DNA of 64,000 nt from Noviherbaspirillum pedocola (GTDB taxonomy: Bacteria; Pseudomonadota; Gammaproteobacteria; Burkholderiales; Burkholderiaceae_D): assembly GCF_016632335.1 (NCBI RefSeq), contig NZ_JAEPBG010000022.1, positions 20,409 to 84,408 of the forward strand, written 5' to 3'. Numbering within the stretch: the first letter of the stretch is position 1; every line of letters begins with the position of its first letter. Both the position numbers and the translations under genes were made by a program. Positions 21,068-29,202 of the stretch are shown here, in pieces. Under the pieces are notes generated by a model. The model did no database searches. It was not told the DNA's origin and saw nothing but the letters and a program-made list of their open reading frames with translations.

Positions 21068-21538
21068 CTATGAGGCTTGTAAAGCGAAGCTCGCAAATTG
21101 CTCGCGCTGTAACTGTGGAATAGGAACAGGCTTGCGGGAGGCACCGTCGATTAGTACGAGCGTGGCGGTGCTCGTAGCTATGCAGAGTTGGCCACTAAAG
21201 AGTCCTTGCACCAATTCAAATGAAGTCGTGCCTACCTTTAATACCGCTGTACCAATACGAACGGGATCGGGCCAGTGCAGTTCACGTAGAAAGTTGATGG
21301 TGAGACTGGCCGTAACAAATATTTGGTCGGCTACTTCAATGCCGGCCATGAAACGTGCGCGGCCAGTCTCCATGTACGCGCCAACCGCCAAGTGATTGAC
21401 ATGTCCAAGCTTATCGGTGTCTGACCAGCGCACAGTGTCGGTCGCCCAGGCTCGATAACTTTGCTCCTTAGCAAAGCGCACGAGCTGATCTCTAGCAGCC
21501 TCCGTTCCCCGAAAAACGCTTTCCCCTGTCTGCAACAT
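21068..21538 (-). CDS. acyl-CoA thioesterase, 4HBT family
   Basis: A 156-residue hotdog-fold thioesterase. The family pattern VRWSDTDKLGHVNHLAVGAY contains the catalytic Asp and is followed by the ETGRARF helix. It starts 12 bases after the etfA stop on the same strand, so it belongs to the acyl-CoA oxidation transcript. It probably recycles CoA from dead-end acyl-CoA esters; a 4-hydroxybenzoyl-CoA thioesterase role is possible but not shown. Confidence 0.86.
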   Translation of the reverse strand: MLQTGESVFRGTEAARDQLVRFAKEQSYRAWATDTVRWSDTDKLGHVNHLAVGAYMETGRARFMAGIEVADQIFVTASLTINFLRELHWPDPVRIGTAVLKVGTTSFELVQGLFSGQLCIATSTATLVLIDGASRKPVPIPQLQREQFASFALQAS

Positions 21539-21550
21539 AAGCCCCCCGGC

Positions 21551-22492
21551 TTACAGTTCCGACACGAAAGCCGGCACTTCGGAGAACAGGTCGCCTACCA
21601 GACCATAATCGGCAACTTGGAAGATTGGTGCTTCCGGATCCTTGTTGATCGCCACGATCGTCTTGGAATCCTTCATGCCGGCCAGGTGCTGGATCGCACC
21701 CGAGATGCCGACCGCGATGTACAGCTGCGGCGCCACGACCTTGCCGGTCTGACCGACCTGCCAGTCGTTCGGCACAAAGCCCGCGTCGACCGCCGCGCGC
21801 GAGGCGCCCATGGCCGCGCCGAGCTTATCCGCCAGCGGCTCGAGCACCTTGAAGGCTTCGCCGGAGCCCATGCCGCGGCCGCCGGAGACGATGATCTTCG
21901 CCGCGGTCAGTTCCGGACGATCCGACTTCGCCACTTCGCGCGACACGAAGCTGGACTTGCCGGCGTCGCCGACCGGGGTGATGTTCTCGACCTGCGCCGA
22001 GCCACCCTGCGCCAAGCCACCCTGCGCCGCGGCATCGAAGCCGGTGGTGCGCACGGTGATGACCTTCACCGGATCGGCCGACTGCACGGTGGCGATCGCA
22101 TTGCCGGCGTAGATCGGACGCTCGAAGGTGTCCGGCGACACGACCTTGGTGATCTCGGAAATCTGCGCCACGTCCAGGCGGGCGGCCACGCGCGGCAGGA
22201 TGTTCTTGCCGTAGGCGGTGGCCGGGGCAAGGATGTGGCTGTAATTGCCGGCCAGCGCGATCGCCTGCTCGGCGACGTTCTCGGCCAGGCCGTCGGCAAA
22301 CTGGGCGCCGTCGGCGACCAGCACCCTGGCCACGCCAACGATCTTTGCCGCGGCTTCGGCCACCGCGCCGGCATTCTGGCCAGCGACCAGGATGTGGACG
22401 TCACCGCCGCATTGCGCGGCCGCGGTGACGGTGTTCAGCGTGCTGCCTTTCAGGTGGGCATTGTCGTGTTCTGCAATGACTAATGTGCTCAT
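21551..22492 (-). CDS. etfA: electron transfer flavoprotein alpha subunit
   Basis: A 313-residue ETF alpha subunit. The C-terminal half binds [22 protein letters not shown], then [31 protein letters not shown] and [15 protein letters not shown], the diagnostic ETF alpha sequence. The ATG at 22492, with GAGATCG before it, fits the usual N-terminus ([11 protein letters not shown]); an earlier in-frame ATG is nine codons upstream. Unusually, it is separated from etfB by 243 bases that hold a separate 39-codon gene. Confidence 0.96.
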   Translation of the reverse strand: MSTLVIAEHDNAHLKGSTLNTVTAAAQCGGDVHILVAGQNAGAVAEAAAKIVGVARVLVADGAQFADGLAENVAEQAIALAGNYSHILAPATAYGKNILPRVAARLDVAQISEITKVVSPDTFERPIYAGNAIATVQSADPVKVITVRTTGFDAAAQGGLAQGGSAQVENITPVGDAGKSSFVSREVAKSDRPELTAAKIIVSGGRGMGSGEAFKVLEPLADKLGAAMGASRAAVDAGFVPNDWQVGQTGKVVAPQLYIAVGISGAIQHLAGMKDSKTIVAINKDPEAPIFQVADYGLVGDLFSEVPAFVSEL

Positions 22493-22585
22493 GGCGATCT
22501 CATTATGTTGTCCCCCCAATATTGGGAGAGTGCTGGCGAATTCCGCGGGTAATCTTTGAAGTCACTGGACTGCGTTGCTGTGACG

Positions 22586-22705
22586 TCAGACCCAGCCAAG
22601 TTGACGGCGGATCTCCTCACTGCTCGGAAGCGGTGCCGGACGCTGCCTGGGGGAGGCAAGCCAATTCCTGACCTGTTCCTTGCTGGGTTGCTTGATTTGA
22701 TCCAT
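22586..22705 (-). CDS. small protein between etfB and etfA, 39 aa
   Basis: A 39-codon gene lies between etfB and etfA. It has an excellent ribosome site, AAAGGAGGT, 7 bases before ATG 22705. The product starts MDQIKQPSKEQVRNWL and ends EEIRRQLGWV. It has amphipathic character, with a Pro-rich middle (RPAPLPSS) and no membrane segment or signal. The pattern of a short helix, a proline linker and a terminal I-R-R-Q-L-G-W reminds me of small conserved hypothetical proteins in Burkholderiales, but I cannot name a family. It starts 30 bases after etfB and ends 93 bases before etfA, so it is co-transcribed with both. Confidence 0.7.
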   Translation of the reverse strand: MDQIKQPSKEQVRNWLASPRQRPAPLPSSEEIRRQLGWV

Positions 22706-22735
22706 TGCCGTACCTCCTTTACGTACTGCCCACCG

Positions 22736-23485
22736 CTAGATGACTTTTGCTTCGTTCTTGAGCCTGGACACCAGCTCGGCCACGTCCTTGACCATGATGC
22801 CGGCGCTGCGCTTCGGCGGCTCGGCGACCTTCAGCGTCTTCAGGCGCGGCGTCACATCCACGCCGAGGTCGGCCGGCTTGACGGTTTCCAGCGGCTTTTT
22901 CTTGGCCTTCATAATGTTCGGCAGCGTCACGTAGCGCGGCTCGTTCAGGCGCAGGTCGGTGGTGACGATAGCCGGCAGCGGCAGCGCCACGGTTTCCAGG
23001 CCGCCGTCGACTTCGCGGGTCACGGTCGCCTTGCCGTCTTCGATGACGACCTTGGAGGCGAAGGTGGCCTGGCCCCAGCCGAGCAACGCGGCCAGCATCT
23101 GGCCGGTCTGGTTGCTGTCGTCGTCAATGGCCTGCTTGCCGAGGATGATCAGCTGCGGCTGCTCTTTATCAGCCAGCGCCTTGAGCAGCTTGGCTACGGC
23201 CAGCGGCTGCAGTTCTTCGGTGGTTTCGACCAGGATGCCGCGGTCGGCGCCGATGGCCATCGCGGTGCGCAGAGTTTCCTGGCATTGGGTGACGCCAGCG
23301 GAGACGGCGACGATCTCGGTGGCCTTGCCGCCTTCCTTGAGCCTTACCGCTTCCTCGACGGCGATCTCGTCAAAGGGATTCATGCTCATTTTTACATTAG
23401 CGATATCGACGCCTGAGCCATCGGATTTGACTTGAACCTTGACGTTGTAATCCACTACACGTTTGACTGGAACCAAAATCTTCAT
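22736..23485 (-). CDS. etfB: electron transfer flavoprotein beta subunit
   Basis: A 249-residue ETF beta subunit that binds AMP and docks the alpha subunit. It begins [20 protein letters not shown] and carries the ETF beta signature ([11 protein letters not shown], then [23 protein letters not shown]). The adjacent ligase gene ends 51 bases upstream, so it is part of the acyl-CoA oxidation series. Confidence 0.96.
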   Translation of the reverse strand: MKILVPVKRVVDYNVKVQVKSDGSGVDIANVKMSMNPFDEIAVEEAVRLKEGGKATEIVAVSAGVTQCQETLRTAMAIGADRGILVETTEELQPLAVAKLLKALADKEQPQLIILGKQAIDDDSNQTGQMLAALLGWGQATFASKVVIEDGKATVTREVDGGLETVALPLPAIVTTDLRLNEPRYVTLPNIMKAKKKPLETVKPADLGVDVTPRLKTLKVAEPPKRSAGIMVKDVAELVSRLKNEAKVI

Positions 23486-23536
23486 GACAGTCTCTCTGAT
23501 AAGAAAACGGGGGCTAACGAACGAGGAAGACAGGTG

Positions 23537-25186
23537 TTAGCGCGTAACCTCAGCGTCCTCTCTATTTTGTTGATTTCGCGCATAGCTCTCTCGCAAGGCG
23601 ATTTTGTTAAGCTTTCCCGTTGCTGTCGTAGGCAGTTCATCAAGAAATTCGATGACATCAGGAAGCCAAAAGCGGGCCAGATGCGACTTCATGAAATCCA
23701 GTAACGTAGCGGCGTCAATTAACGCACCAGGCTTGCGCACAACCGCCAGCATTGGGCGCTCACTCCATTTTTCATGCGGAATCGCGAATGCAGCTGCCTG
23801 CAACACTTCGGGGTGCATCATCGCGATCTTCTCCAGTTCAACTGAGCTGATCCACTCCCCACCGGATTTGATAACATCTTTGGAACGATCTACCAACTGA
23901 ATGTAGCCGTCCTTATCAATAGTCGCGATATCACCCGTGATAAGCCAACCGTCAGCATCCAATGCAGAATTGGGACCTTCATTCAGATAAGCAGATGCGG
24001 CCCATAGCCCTTTTACACGCAGATGCCCTGCTGTTTTTCCGTCGCGCGGTAACTCGTTTCCCGATTCGTCAACAATCCGCATCCGTGTTCCGAATACCGT
24101 CCGTCCCGATTTACCACGGTAACGGAGTTGCTCGGCAGCCGGGAACTGGTCGTGGCCGGGCTTGAGCGTGCCGCTGCTTCCATGAGGAACCTCCGTCATT
24201 CCCCACGATTGAGTCACTTCAAGGTCAAAATCGTCTTTCAGACCCTGGATTAGATGAGGTGGGAGCGGTGACCCGGCGCCAAAGGCTTCGCGCAGTGTTG
24301 AAAACCTTTTCTGATGTTTAGCGAGCCACTCAACCATAATCAACCAAATGGAAGGCACCCCTGCAGCTCGGGTAACACCCTCGCTCTCAATAAGCTCATA
24401 AAGGCTTTCAGGACGCATGTCTCGTCCAGGGAATACGAGCTTGGCACCAATCAGCGGACCGATGAAGGGGAAGCACCACGCATTGGCATGAAACATCGGC
24501 GCTAAGCCAAAGAGAACCTGCTGCTGTCCATTCGTGCCACCTGGCATATTGGCAGAGCTGCCGACTAATGCTTGCAAAACCACTGCCCGATGTGAATAGA
24601 CGACCCCCTTTGGGTTCCCTGTCGTGCCGGACGTATAGCAAATAATGGCTGCTGTACGTTCATCAAATTGGGGCCATACAAACTCACTATCGCCTTCGCC
24701 AATCAGGCTTTCATAGCAGACAACATTGGGCAATGTGGTATCCGGCATTTCGCCCTCATTGGCCATGATGATGTATGACTTCACACTATGCAGCTTGGAT
24801 GCAAACCTCTCCACTAATGGCAGTGTTTCGAGATCGACGAATATGCAGTCGTCTTTTGCATCGTTGATGACATACACCAGCTGTTCGTCAGACAGGCGAG
24901 GATTAACTGTATGGAAAGCAGCAGCGATGCCAGGGATTGCGTAGAAAAGCTCAAAATGACGTCGCGTGTTCCACGCCAAGCTCGCTATTTTGGAGTTAGG
25001 TCCGAATCCGCGCGAGCTCAGTGCGGAAGCCAGTTTTCTGGCCCGCGCTTCGGCCTGTGCGTAGGTGTAGCGCAGGATCTCTCCAGACAGTTCTCGTGTC
25101 ACGATTTGCGTGTCACTGTGATTCTCAGCCGCGTATGCCAACAGATTCGGAATGAGCAATTGCTCATTCATCTCAAGACCGTTCAT
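23537..25186 (-). CDS. AMP-forming acyl-CoA ligase (medium-chain type)
   Basis: A 549-residue ligase that activates a carboxylic acid to its CoA ester. The P-loop is YTSGTTGNPKGVVYSH, the adenylation motif QSWGMTEV, the hinge LVDRSKDVIKSGGEW, and the catalytic Lys is in TTATGKLNKIALR. It resembles medium-chain or aromatic-acid ligases (AlkK/DmdB-like). The start is ATG 25186, preceded by AGGAGGAG. The acyl-CoA dehydrogenases lie just upstream on the same strand and etfB follows, so this enzyme probably makes their substrate. Confidence 0.92.
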   Translation of the reverse strand: MNGLEMNEQLLIPNLLAYAAENHSDTQIVTRELSGEILRYTYAQAEARARKLASALSSRGFGPNSKIASLAWNTRRHFELFYAIPGIAAAFHTVNPRLSDEQLVYVINDAKDDCIFVDLETLPLVERFASKLHSVKSYIIMANEGEMPDTTLPNVVCYESLIGEGDSEFVWPQFDERTAAIICYTSGTTGNPKGVVYSHRAVVLQALVGSSANMPGGTNGQQQVLFGLAPMFHANAWCFPFIGPLIGAKLVFPGRDMRPESLYELIESEGVTRAAGVPSIWLIMVEWLAKHQKRFSTLREAFGAGSPLPPHLIQGLKDDFDLEVTQSWGMTEVPHGSSGTLKPGHDQFPAAEQLRYRGKSGRTVFGTRMRIVDESGNELPRDGKTAGHLRVKGLWAASAYLNEGPNSALDADGWLITGDIATIDKDGYIQLVDRSKDVIKSGGEWISSVELEKIAMMHPEVLQAAAFAIPHEKWSERPMLAVVRKPGALIDAATLLDFMKSHLARFWLPDVIEFLDELPTTATGKLNKIALRESYARNQQNREDAEVTR

Positions 25187-25264
25187 TCGTCTCCTCCTAT
25201 CACTTTGCGCTTTTAAGATATCCGCCCTCCGCCCTGACATAAGCGTGCTGTAGGGCCATATCGT

Positions 25265-26410
25265 TTAGCGCAGTTCCTTTTGTGAGTAACCGAGCAAACT
25301 CCGCGCAATCATGAGACGCTGGACTTCTCCGGGGCCTTCGTAGATATCGGAAATACGTGCATCACGGAACCACTTCTCGGCAAGATGAGCTTCGCTGAGG
25401 GCGAAATTGCCAAGGATCTCCATGCATTCCTTAGTGATACGCCTTGCGGCCATGCCACCCATTGCTTTAGCCATGGATGCCTCGATTTTTACAGCGCTTC
25501 CTTGGTCTTCCAGCCATTTAGCGCGCAGCACACTTAGTCTGGCGGCCTCATATTCGGCTTCTAGCGCCGCCAGGCGGTCAGAGATCGCGTCTTGGCAACT
25601 TAAACCGCTCTGGTATTTCGGACTGATACCAATCTCCGCCAACTTCTCGAGAGTAAAATCGAGCATCGCACGCGAAGTACCGAGTCCAAACGCGGCTACG
25701 ATCGGCCGGGAAAAGTTGAATACCTTGAAAACTGCCTTAAAGTCGGCCTTGACATGATTAAGGCTGGGAACACGGCAGTCTTGGAAAACGAGGCCTGCTG
25801 TGTCTTCAGCGCGAATGCCCATTTTCTTAACTTGCGGGCCTACGCTGAAACCAGGTGTGCCTTTTTCAACAAGGAACGAGGTATACCCTAATTGCCCATC
25901 GTCACGCTTATCCCGCGCGAATACCATGACGGCGTCTGCGTCTTCGGCAAAAGTAATGAAGATCTTTTCTCCATTGAGAATCCACTCATCCTTCGCCTTG
26001 TCATACACCGCTGTAGTCGTGATTCGGGAAGGATCCGAACCAGCACCTGGCTCCGTGATTCCAATCGCAATGCGGGCCTTTCCCCACTTTTCGATTTGTT
26101 CCGGCGTGCCAACGCTCTCAAGAACATAGTTACCGAGGCTGATTTTCGGCACCCGCAGCGGTACTACATCGCCACGAAAAAACTCCATATGCAACAGCGC
26201 TTCGACCATCGCCTTGCCACTAATCTGCCCTTCCATTTTCAGGCGTTCTTCGAAAGGATCCGGGCGCCCCACCGCTTCTTTCAGCTCTCGCGGCGGCACT
26301 ATGTTTTCATTTTGATCATAGTAACGTGCATATTTGCGAGCCAGGGTTGCTTGCTCCCGTGCTTCGTTGATGAGTTTATTGTCGCCATCCGACAGTTCAA
26401 AATCGATCAT
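25265..26410 (-). CDS. acyl-CoA dehydrogenase
   Basis: A 381-residue FAD-dependent acyl-CoA dehydrogenase. It has the GITEPGAGSDPSRI flavin-binding segment, FITFAEDADA, and the C-terminal catalytic region DIYEGPGEVQRLMIAR, where the Glu is the expected base. It forms a pair with the dehydrogenase encoded 37 bases upstream, and the two may act as a heteromer. ETF subunits and ETF:quinone oxidoreductase are encoded farther along the same strand. The substrate is unknown; alicyclic or branched-chain acids are possible. Confidence 0.93.
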   Translation of the reverse strand: MIDFELSDGDNKLINEAREQATLARKYARYYDQNENIVPPRELKEAVGRPDPFEERLKMEGQISGKAMVEALLHMEFFRGDVVPLRVPKISLGNYVLESVGTPEQIEKWGKARIAIGITEPGAGSDPSRITTTAVYDKAKDEWILNGEKIFITFAEDADAVMVFARDKRDDGQLGYTSFLVEKGTPGFSVGPQVKKMGIRAEDTAGLVFQDCRVPSLNHVKADFKAVFKVFNFSRPIVAAFGLGTSRAMLDFTLEKLAEIGISPKYQSGLSCQDAISDRLAALEAEYEAARLSVLRAKWLEDQGSAVKIEASMAKAMGGMAARRITKECMEILGNFALSEAHLAEKWFRDARISDIYEGPGEVQRLMIARSLLGYSQKELR

Positions 26411-26447
26411 TTGATTCTTCCTTTACCTTTGTAATGAATCAGCGGCA

Positions 26448-27527
26448 TCAGACGCCGACCATGCCATCAAGCAACGAGAGGGTTCGCACGTTGCGATACC
26501 ACATCTCCAAGGGGTATTCGCGCGTGAAGCCATGTCCACCCAGCATTTGCAAACCCTCATCGGCTACCCACATCGCGTGCGTGTTGGCATAAATCTGAGC
26601 AAGCCTGCATAGCCGTGCCGTGGAAGAGCCATGGTCAACCGACCGGGCAGCACGCCAGTGCATCCAGCGCATTGCTTCAGTTTTCATATGCATGTCAGCA
26701 ATACGAAATGCGATCGTTTGTTTTTTGGCTAACGCTTCGCCATGTGCGATACGGTCCTTGGTGTACGGGATGACGTAATTAAGAATGCATGCGCTTACCC
26801 CAGTCAGGATCGCACTTAGTGCAGCTCGAGATGCATCCATCAACCGTTCTGCATCACAGCCCGCTCCTTCGCCCAGAATGTTTTGCTCAGGCACGATTAC
26901 ATCGTTGAAAGCAATCTCTCCGGCACGCAAACCTCTCAAACCGAGTGTCGCAGGGACGTTTCTACGTTCTACCCTGGCTGTCTCGGCATCGATAATGAAG
27001 GCTTGCGGGCGTCCGTCGAGTTCAGCTAGTACCAGAAAATGTTGGCATTGGTCCGCTAGCGGAACGAAACTCTTTACACCATTGATGCAATAACCCTCTG
27101 CGACTTTTCGGGCTTTAGTGGCGAGCTTGGCAGAACTAAAGGAAACGGATGGTTCCATCAGCAAAACAGCGGCGCCATGAAAGTCGTCGCCAGAAAGCAA
27201 TGGCAGGTAATGCGCCTTTTGTGCTGGCGATCCCTGCTCTGCAATAGCCGTCACGAAGCCTAGCGGCGCTGCAACTGCGACTGCTGCACTTGCATCTCCG
27301 CAGGCAAGTTCTTCCAGCAGTAGGGCATTCATAATCGCAGTGTCCGAGACGCCTTCCTCGGCCCGAGCTTGCACGATCCCAAGCTCCCACAATTTAGCCA
27401 ACACAGAGGATGGCAATGCAGATTGGTCGTCCGCGTGTTGTGCAGCAGGTGTCAAAACCTCGGCGGCGAATTCTCGGACGCTTGCCTGCGCTATAACTTG
27501 CTCTTCATTAAGCTCAAATGAAATCAT
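26448..27527 (-). CDS. acyl-CoA dehydrogenase with altered C-terminus
   Basis: A 359-residue acyl-CoA dehydrogenase fold protein. It carries GVKSFVPLADQ, LGLRGLRAGEI and the GGHGFTREYPLEMWYRN segment. Where the family has IYEGT with the catalytic Glu, this protein has LLDGM, and it ends four residues later, so the final helix is missing. The upstream dehydrogenase has the standard residue. It may be a catalytically altered partner, as in heteromeric dehydrogenases, or act on an unusual substrate with Asp as base. The start is ATG 27527, with CAGGA upstream. It is the first gene after the promoter at 27587-27615. Confidence 0.9.
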   Translation of the reverse strand: MISFELNEEQVIAQASVREFAAEVLTPAAQHADDQSALPSSVLAKLWELGIVQARAEEGVSDTAIMNALLLEELACGDASAAVAVAAPLGFVTAIAEQGSPAQKAHYLPLLSGDDFHGAAVLLMEPSVSFSSAKLATKARKVAEGYCINGVKSFVPLADQCQHFLVLAELDGRPQAFIIDAETARVERRNVPATLGLRGLRAGEIAFNDVIVPEQNILGEGAGCDAERLMDASRAALSAILTGVSACILNYVIPYTKDRIAHGEALAKKQTIAFRIADMHMKTEAMRWMHWRAARSVDHGSSTARLCRLAQIYANTHAMWVADEGLQMLGGHGFTREYPLEMWYRNVRTLSLLDGMVGV

Positions 27528-27560
27528 GATTCCTGCCATCACTTTGGTTGGGACTCGAAT

Positions 27561-27574
27561 CGCGAATATTCGCG
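27561..27574. promoter_or_regulatory. 14-bp palindromic operator, probable TetR site
   Basis: CGCGAATATTCGCG is a perfect palindrome 12 bases downstream of the -10 box of the dehydrogenase promoter, thus over the transcription start region. It lies between that operon and the divergent TetR-type gene at 27830, which is the obvious candidate to bind it. Confidence 0.7.
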
Positions 27575-27586
27575 TGCGTGAAGCAG

Positions 27587-27615
27587 ACTATAGGAAGCCC
27601 TAAAACAGATGTCAA
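27587..27615 (-). promoter_or_regulatory. near-consensus sigma-70 promoter of the acyl-CoA oxidation operon
   Basis: On the minus strand TTGACA (27615-27610) and TATAGT (27592-27587) are 17 bases apart, about as close to consensus as a natural promoter gets. It would be strong unless repressed, which fits the palindrome placed just downstream. Confidence 0.8.
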
Positions 27616-27829
27616 GAACATTTGTATAAAACACGCGTCAAGCACTCTGGGTGTACTATGGCCGTGTTCGCGCGGCTTTCGAGCTAGGGGTAAGCATTGA
27701 ACAAATGCAAGCCAAAGTAAAATTCTGGAAAGCGTCTCGCGTGAAGAGCACTATGGTGATCACTATGGCGCAAGGTGTTACATACCATGCTGAGACTTTG
27801 GCTCCATTATTAATACTGCAACATAAGAT

Positions 27830-28513
27830 ATGACATCAGTCGACACAATCACCCGCATCAAGTTGGCTGCACAGCGCCTCTTTGCCCGATTAGGAGTAGA
27901 GGCGGTAACTGTTCGCGATATTGTTGCAGCAGCGCAGTTAAAAAATCCTGGATCATTGAATTACTACTTCCGTTCGAAGGAAGAGTTGATACGGCAGACT
28001 ATCGTTGATGCGATGGGCGAGGCGAATGCCTTATGGGGTAAGCGGTTGGCAGTTATCGAAGCACACGGCGGTCCATCCTCGCTACGCGAGGTGGTCAGCG
28101 CTCTTGTGACATGGCCTCTTTCAAAGCCCGCCGATGGCAGCGTATCTCACACAGCCCGCTTCCTCACGATGGTTCTCCAGACGCGTACTCAAATGCTGCG
28201 TACGTTGACCCGGGAAATGCGTTACGGTGAATACGACCGTGCCCTTGCACATATGCGTGGCTTTTTACGTGAACTCCCCGAGGAAGTGGTCGACCAACGC
28301 TTAGTCTTTTTTTTCTGGTCTTTAACGGGGTTTTTAGCAGCGTACGAAGCCTTTATAGATTCGGGGTCGCAAGGAGAATCGATTTGGAGCCGCACCGATC
28401 CATTTGAAAATTTCATCGACTCTATGGTAGGACTGCTAAATGCTCCGGTAGGAAATCAGACTTTATCACAGGAGAGCAGCCACATGCTGTCAAAGAAAGC
28501 TTCGCTAACATAA
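27830..28513 (+). CDS. TetR-family transcriptional regulator
   Basis: A 227-residue TetR-type regulator. Residues about 8-52 are the DNA-binding domain (RLFARLGVEAVTVRDIVAAA, then NYYFRSKEELI). The helical C-terminal domain would bind an acyl-CoA or related ligand. The start is the ATG at 27830 with a weak ribosome site. It is divergent from the acyl-CoA oxidation operon, and a palindrome lies at that operon's start point, so it is probably its repressor. DNA around it is AT-richer than in the box locus. Confidence 0.9.
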   Translation: MTSVDTITRIKLAAQRLFARLGVEAVTVRDIVAAAQLKNPGSLNYYFRSKEELIRQTIVDAMGEANALWGKRLAVIEAHGGPSSLREVVSALVTWPLSKPADGSVSHTARFLTMVLQTRTQMLRTLTREMRYGEYDRALAHMRGFLRELPEEVVDQRLVFFFWSLTGFLAAYEAFIDSGSQGESIWSRTDPFENFIDSMVGLLNAPVGNQTLSQESSHMLSKKASLT

Positions 28514-28587
28514 TTGTGTATAACAGTTCGGATCAGTCTTGTTGCACAAATATAATAATGGACGAGTGTACCCTTTTATGGGCGGAC

Positions 28588-28803
28588 TTATTGCCTTATG
28601 ACTGTAATCGGCGTGCCAAGGCGCGTAAAGCGATTCAGCACTGTGGGGCGCACTTGTAGTTCAGCGTCCTGACCGTCGAAGTCGCGCGCCTGAATACGCT
28701 CGCTACGGAGCCTGACGCCGCGAATTCTGATCTCGACCGAGCTACGTTGTTTATCCGCGATTTCAACAGCCGCTTGCAGAAATAGGCCGGTATAAAAGTC
28801 CTA
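28588..28803 (-). pseudogene. possible remnant of an unknown gene
   Basis: This frame lacks a start codon and is bounded upstream by TAG. It encodes about 70 residues with a plausible protein-like composition, including FYTGLFLQAAVEIADK and VEIRIRGVRLRSERIQ. I do not recognise the family. The GC content and codon use look coding compared with the AT-rich surroundings. Confidence 0.3.
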
Positions 28804-28933
28804 CCTTCACTACCTAAAGCAAAGGCAAGTACAGCAACCAGCCTTATGCGTTTAACCTAGAATCGGCTCCAATGCTTTGAATGCCCCCTACTCTACGTTC
28901 TACACTTGTTATTGGTCGAGTTGCTTTTACTTA

Positions 28934-28946
28934 TGAATTTCCCTCA
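28934..28946. promoter_or_regulatory. orphan LysR-type motif
   Basis: TGAATTTCCCTCA has the T-N11-A pattern with TGA/TCA ends. It is nearly identical to motifs at 36816-36828 and 37812-37824, and the flanking bases at 36816 match as well (ATGAA.CATGAAC). No gene is positioned to be controlled by it now. Confidence 0.45.
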
Positions 28947-29202
28947 TGAACCAGATGGCTAGTGTATTGGTGCATTTCACCGCCCCGGCAGTTCATATGG
29001 ACGCCTATAGATCGGCGCCAATTGGATTGCGCTGCAGTATGTGATCTATGACTTCACGGGTCTTTGGCTCGGAATCCATATCGGGGCACAGGCCGGCAGC
29101 TGTCTTTACCAATAGCGCCGCGCGTATTGATACATCGGATAGGCTTCACTGTTGCGTAAATTAACCAAGGCCGTTGTACAAATCCATATTGTTACAGTCG
29201 CG

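Larger units (their letters stand above)
28514..29202. other. intergenic, decayed region
   Basis: No intact gene is visible in these 689 bases. A minus-strand frame at 28588-28803 stays open for about 70 codons without a start codon (ends RLGTPITVIRQ) and may be a gene remnant. A LysR-type motif, TGAATTTCCCTCA, lies at 28934-28946 and matches the two motifs near the LysR gene at 36901. Confidence 0.45.

Noticed and set aside
27651..27833. A 60-codon plus-strand frame in the promoter region before the TetR gene.
   Set aside because: It has no ribosome site, overlaps the promoter area and shows no recognisable sequence.
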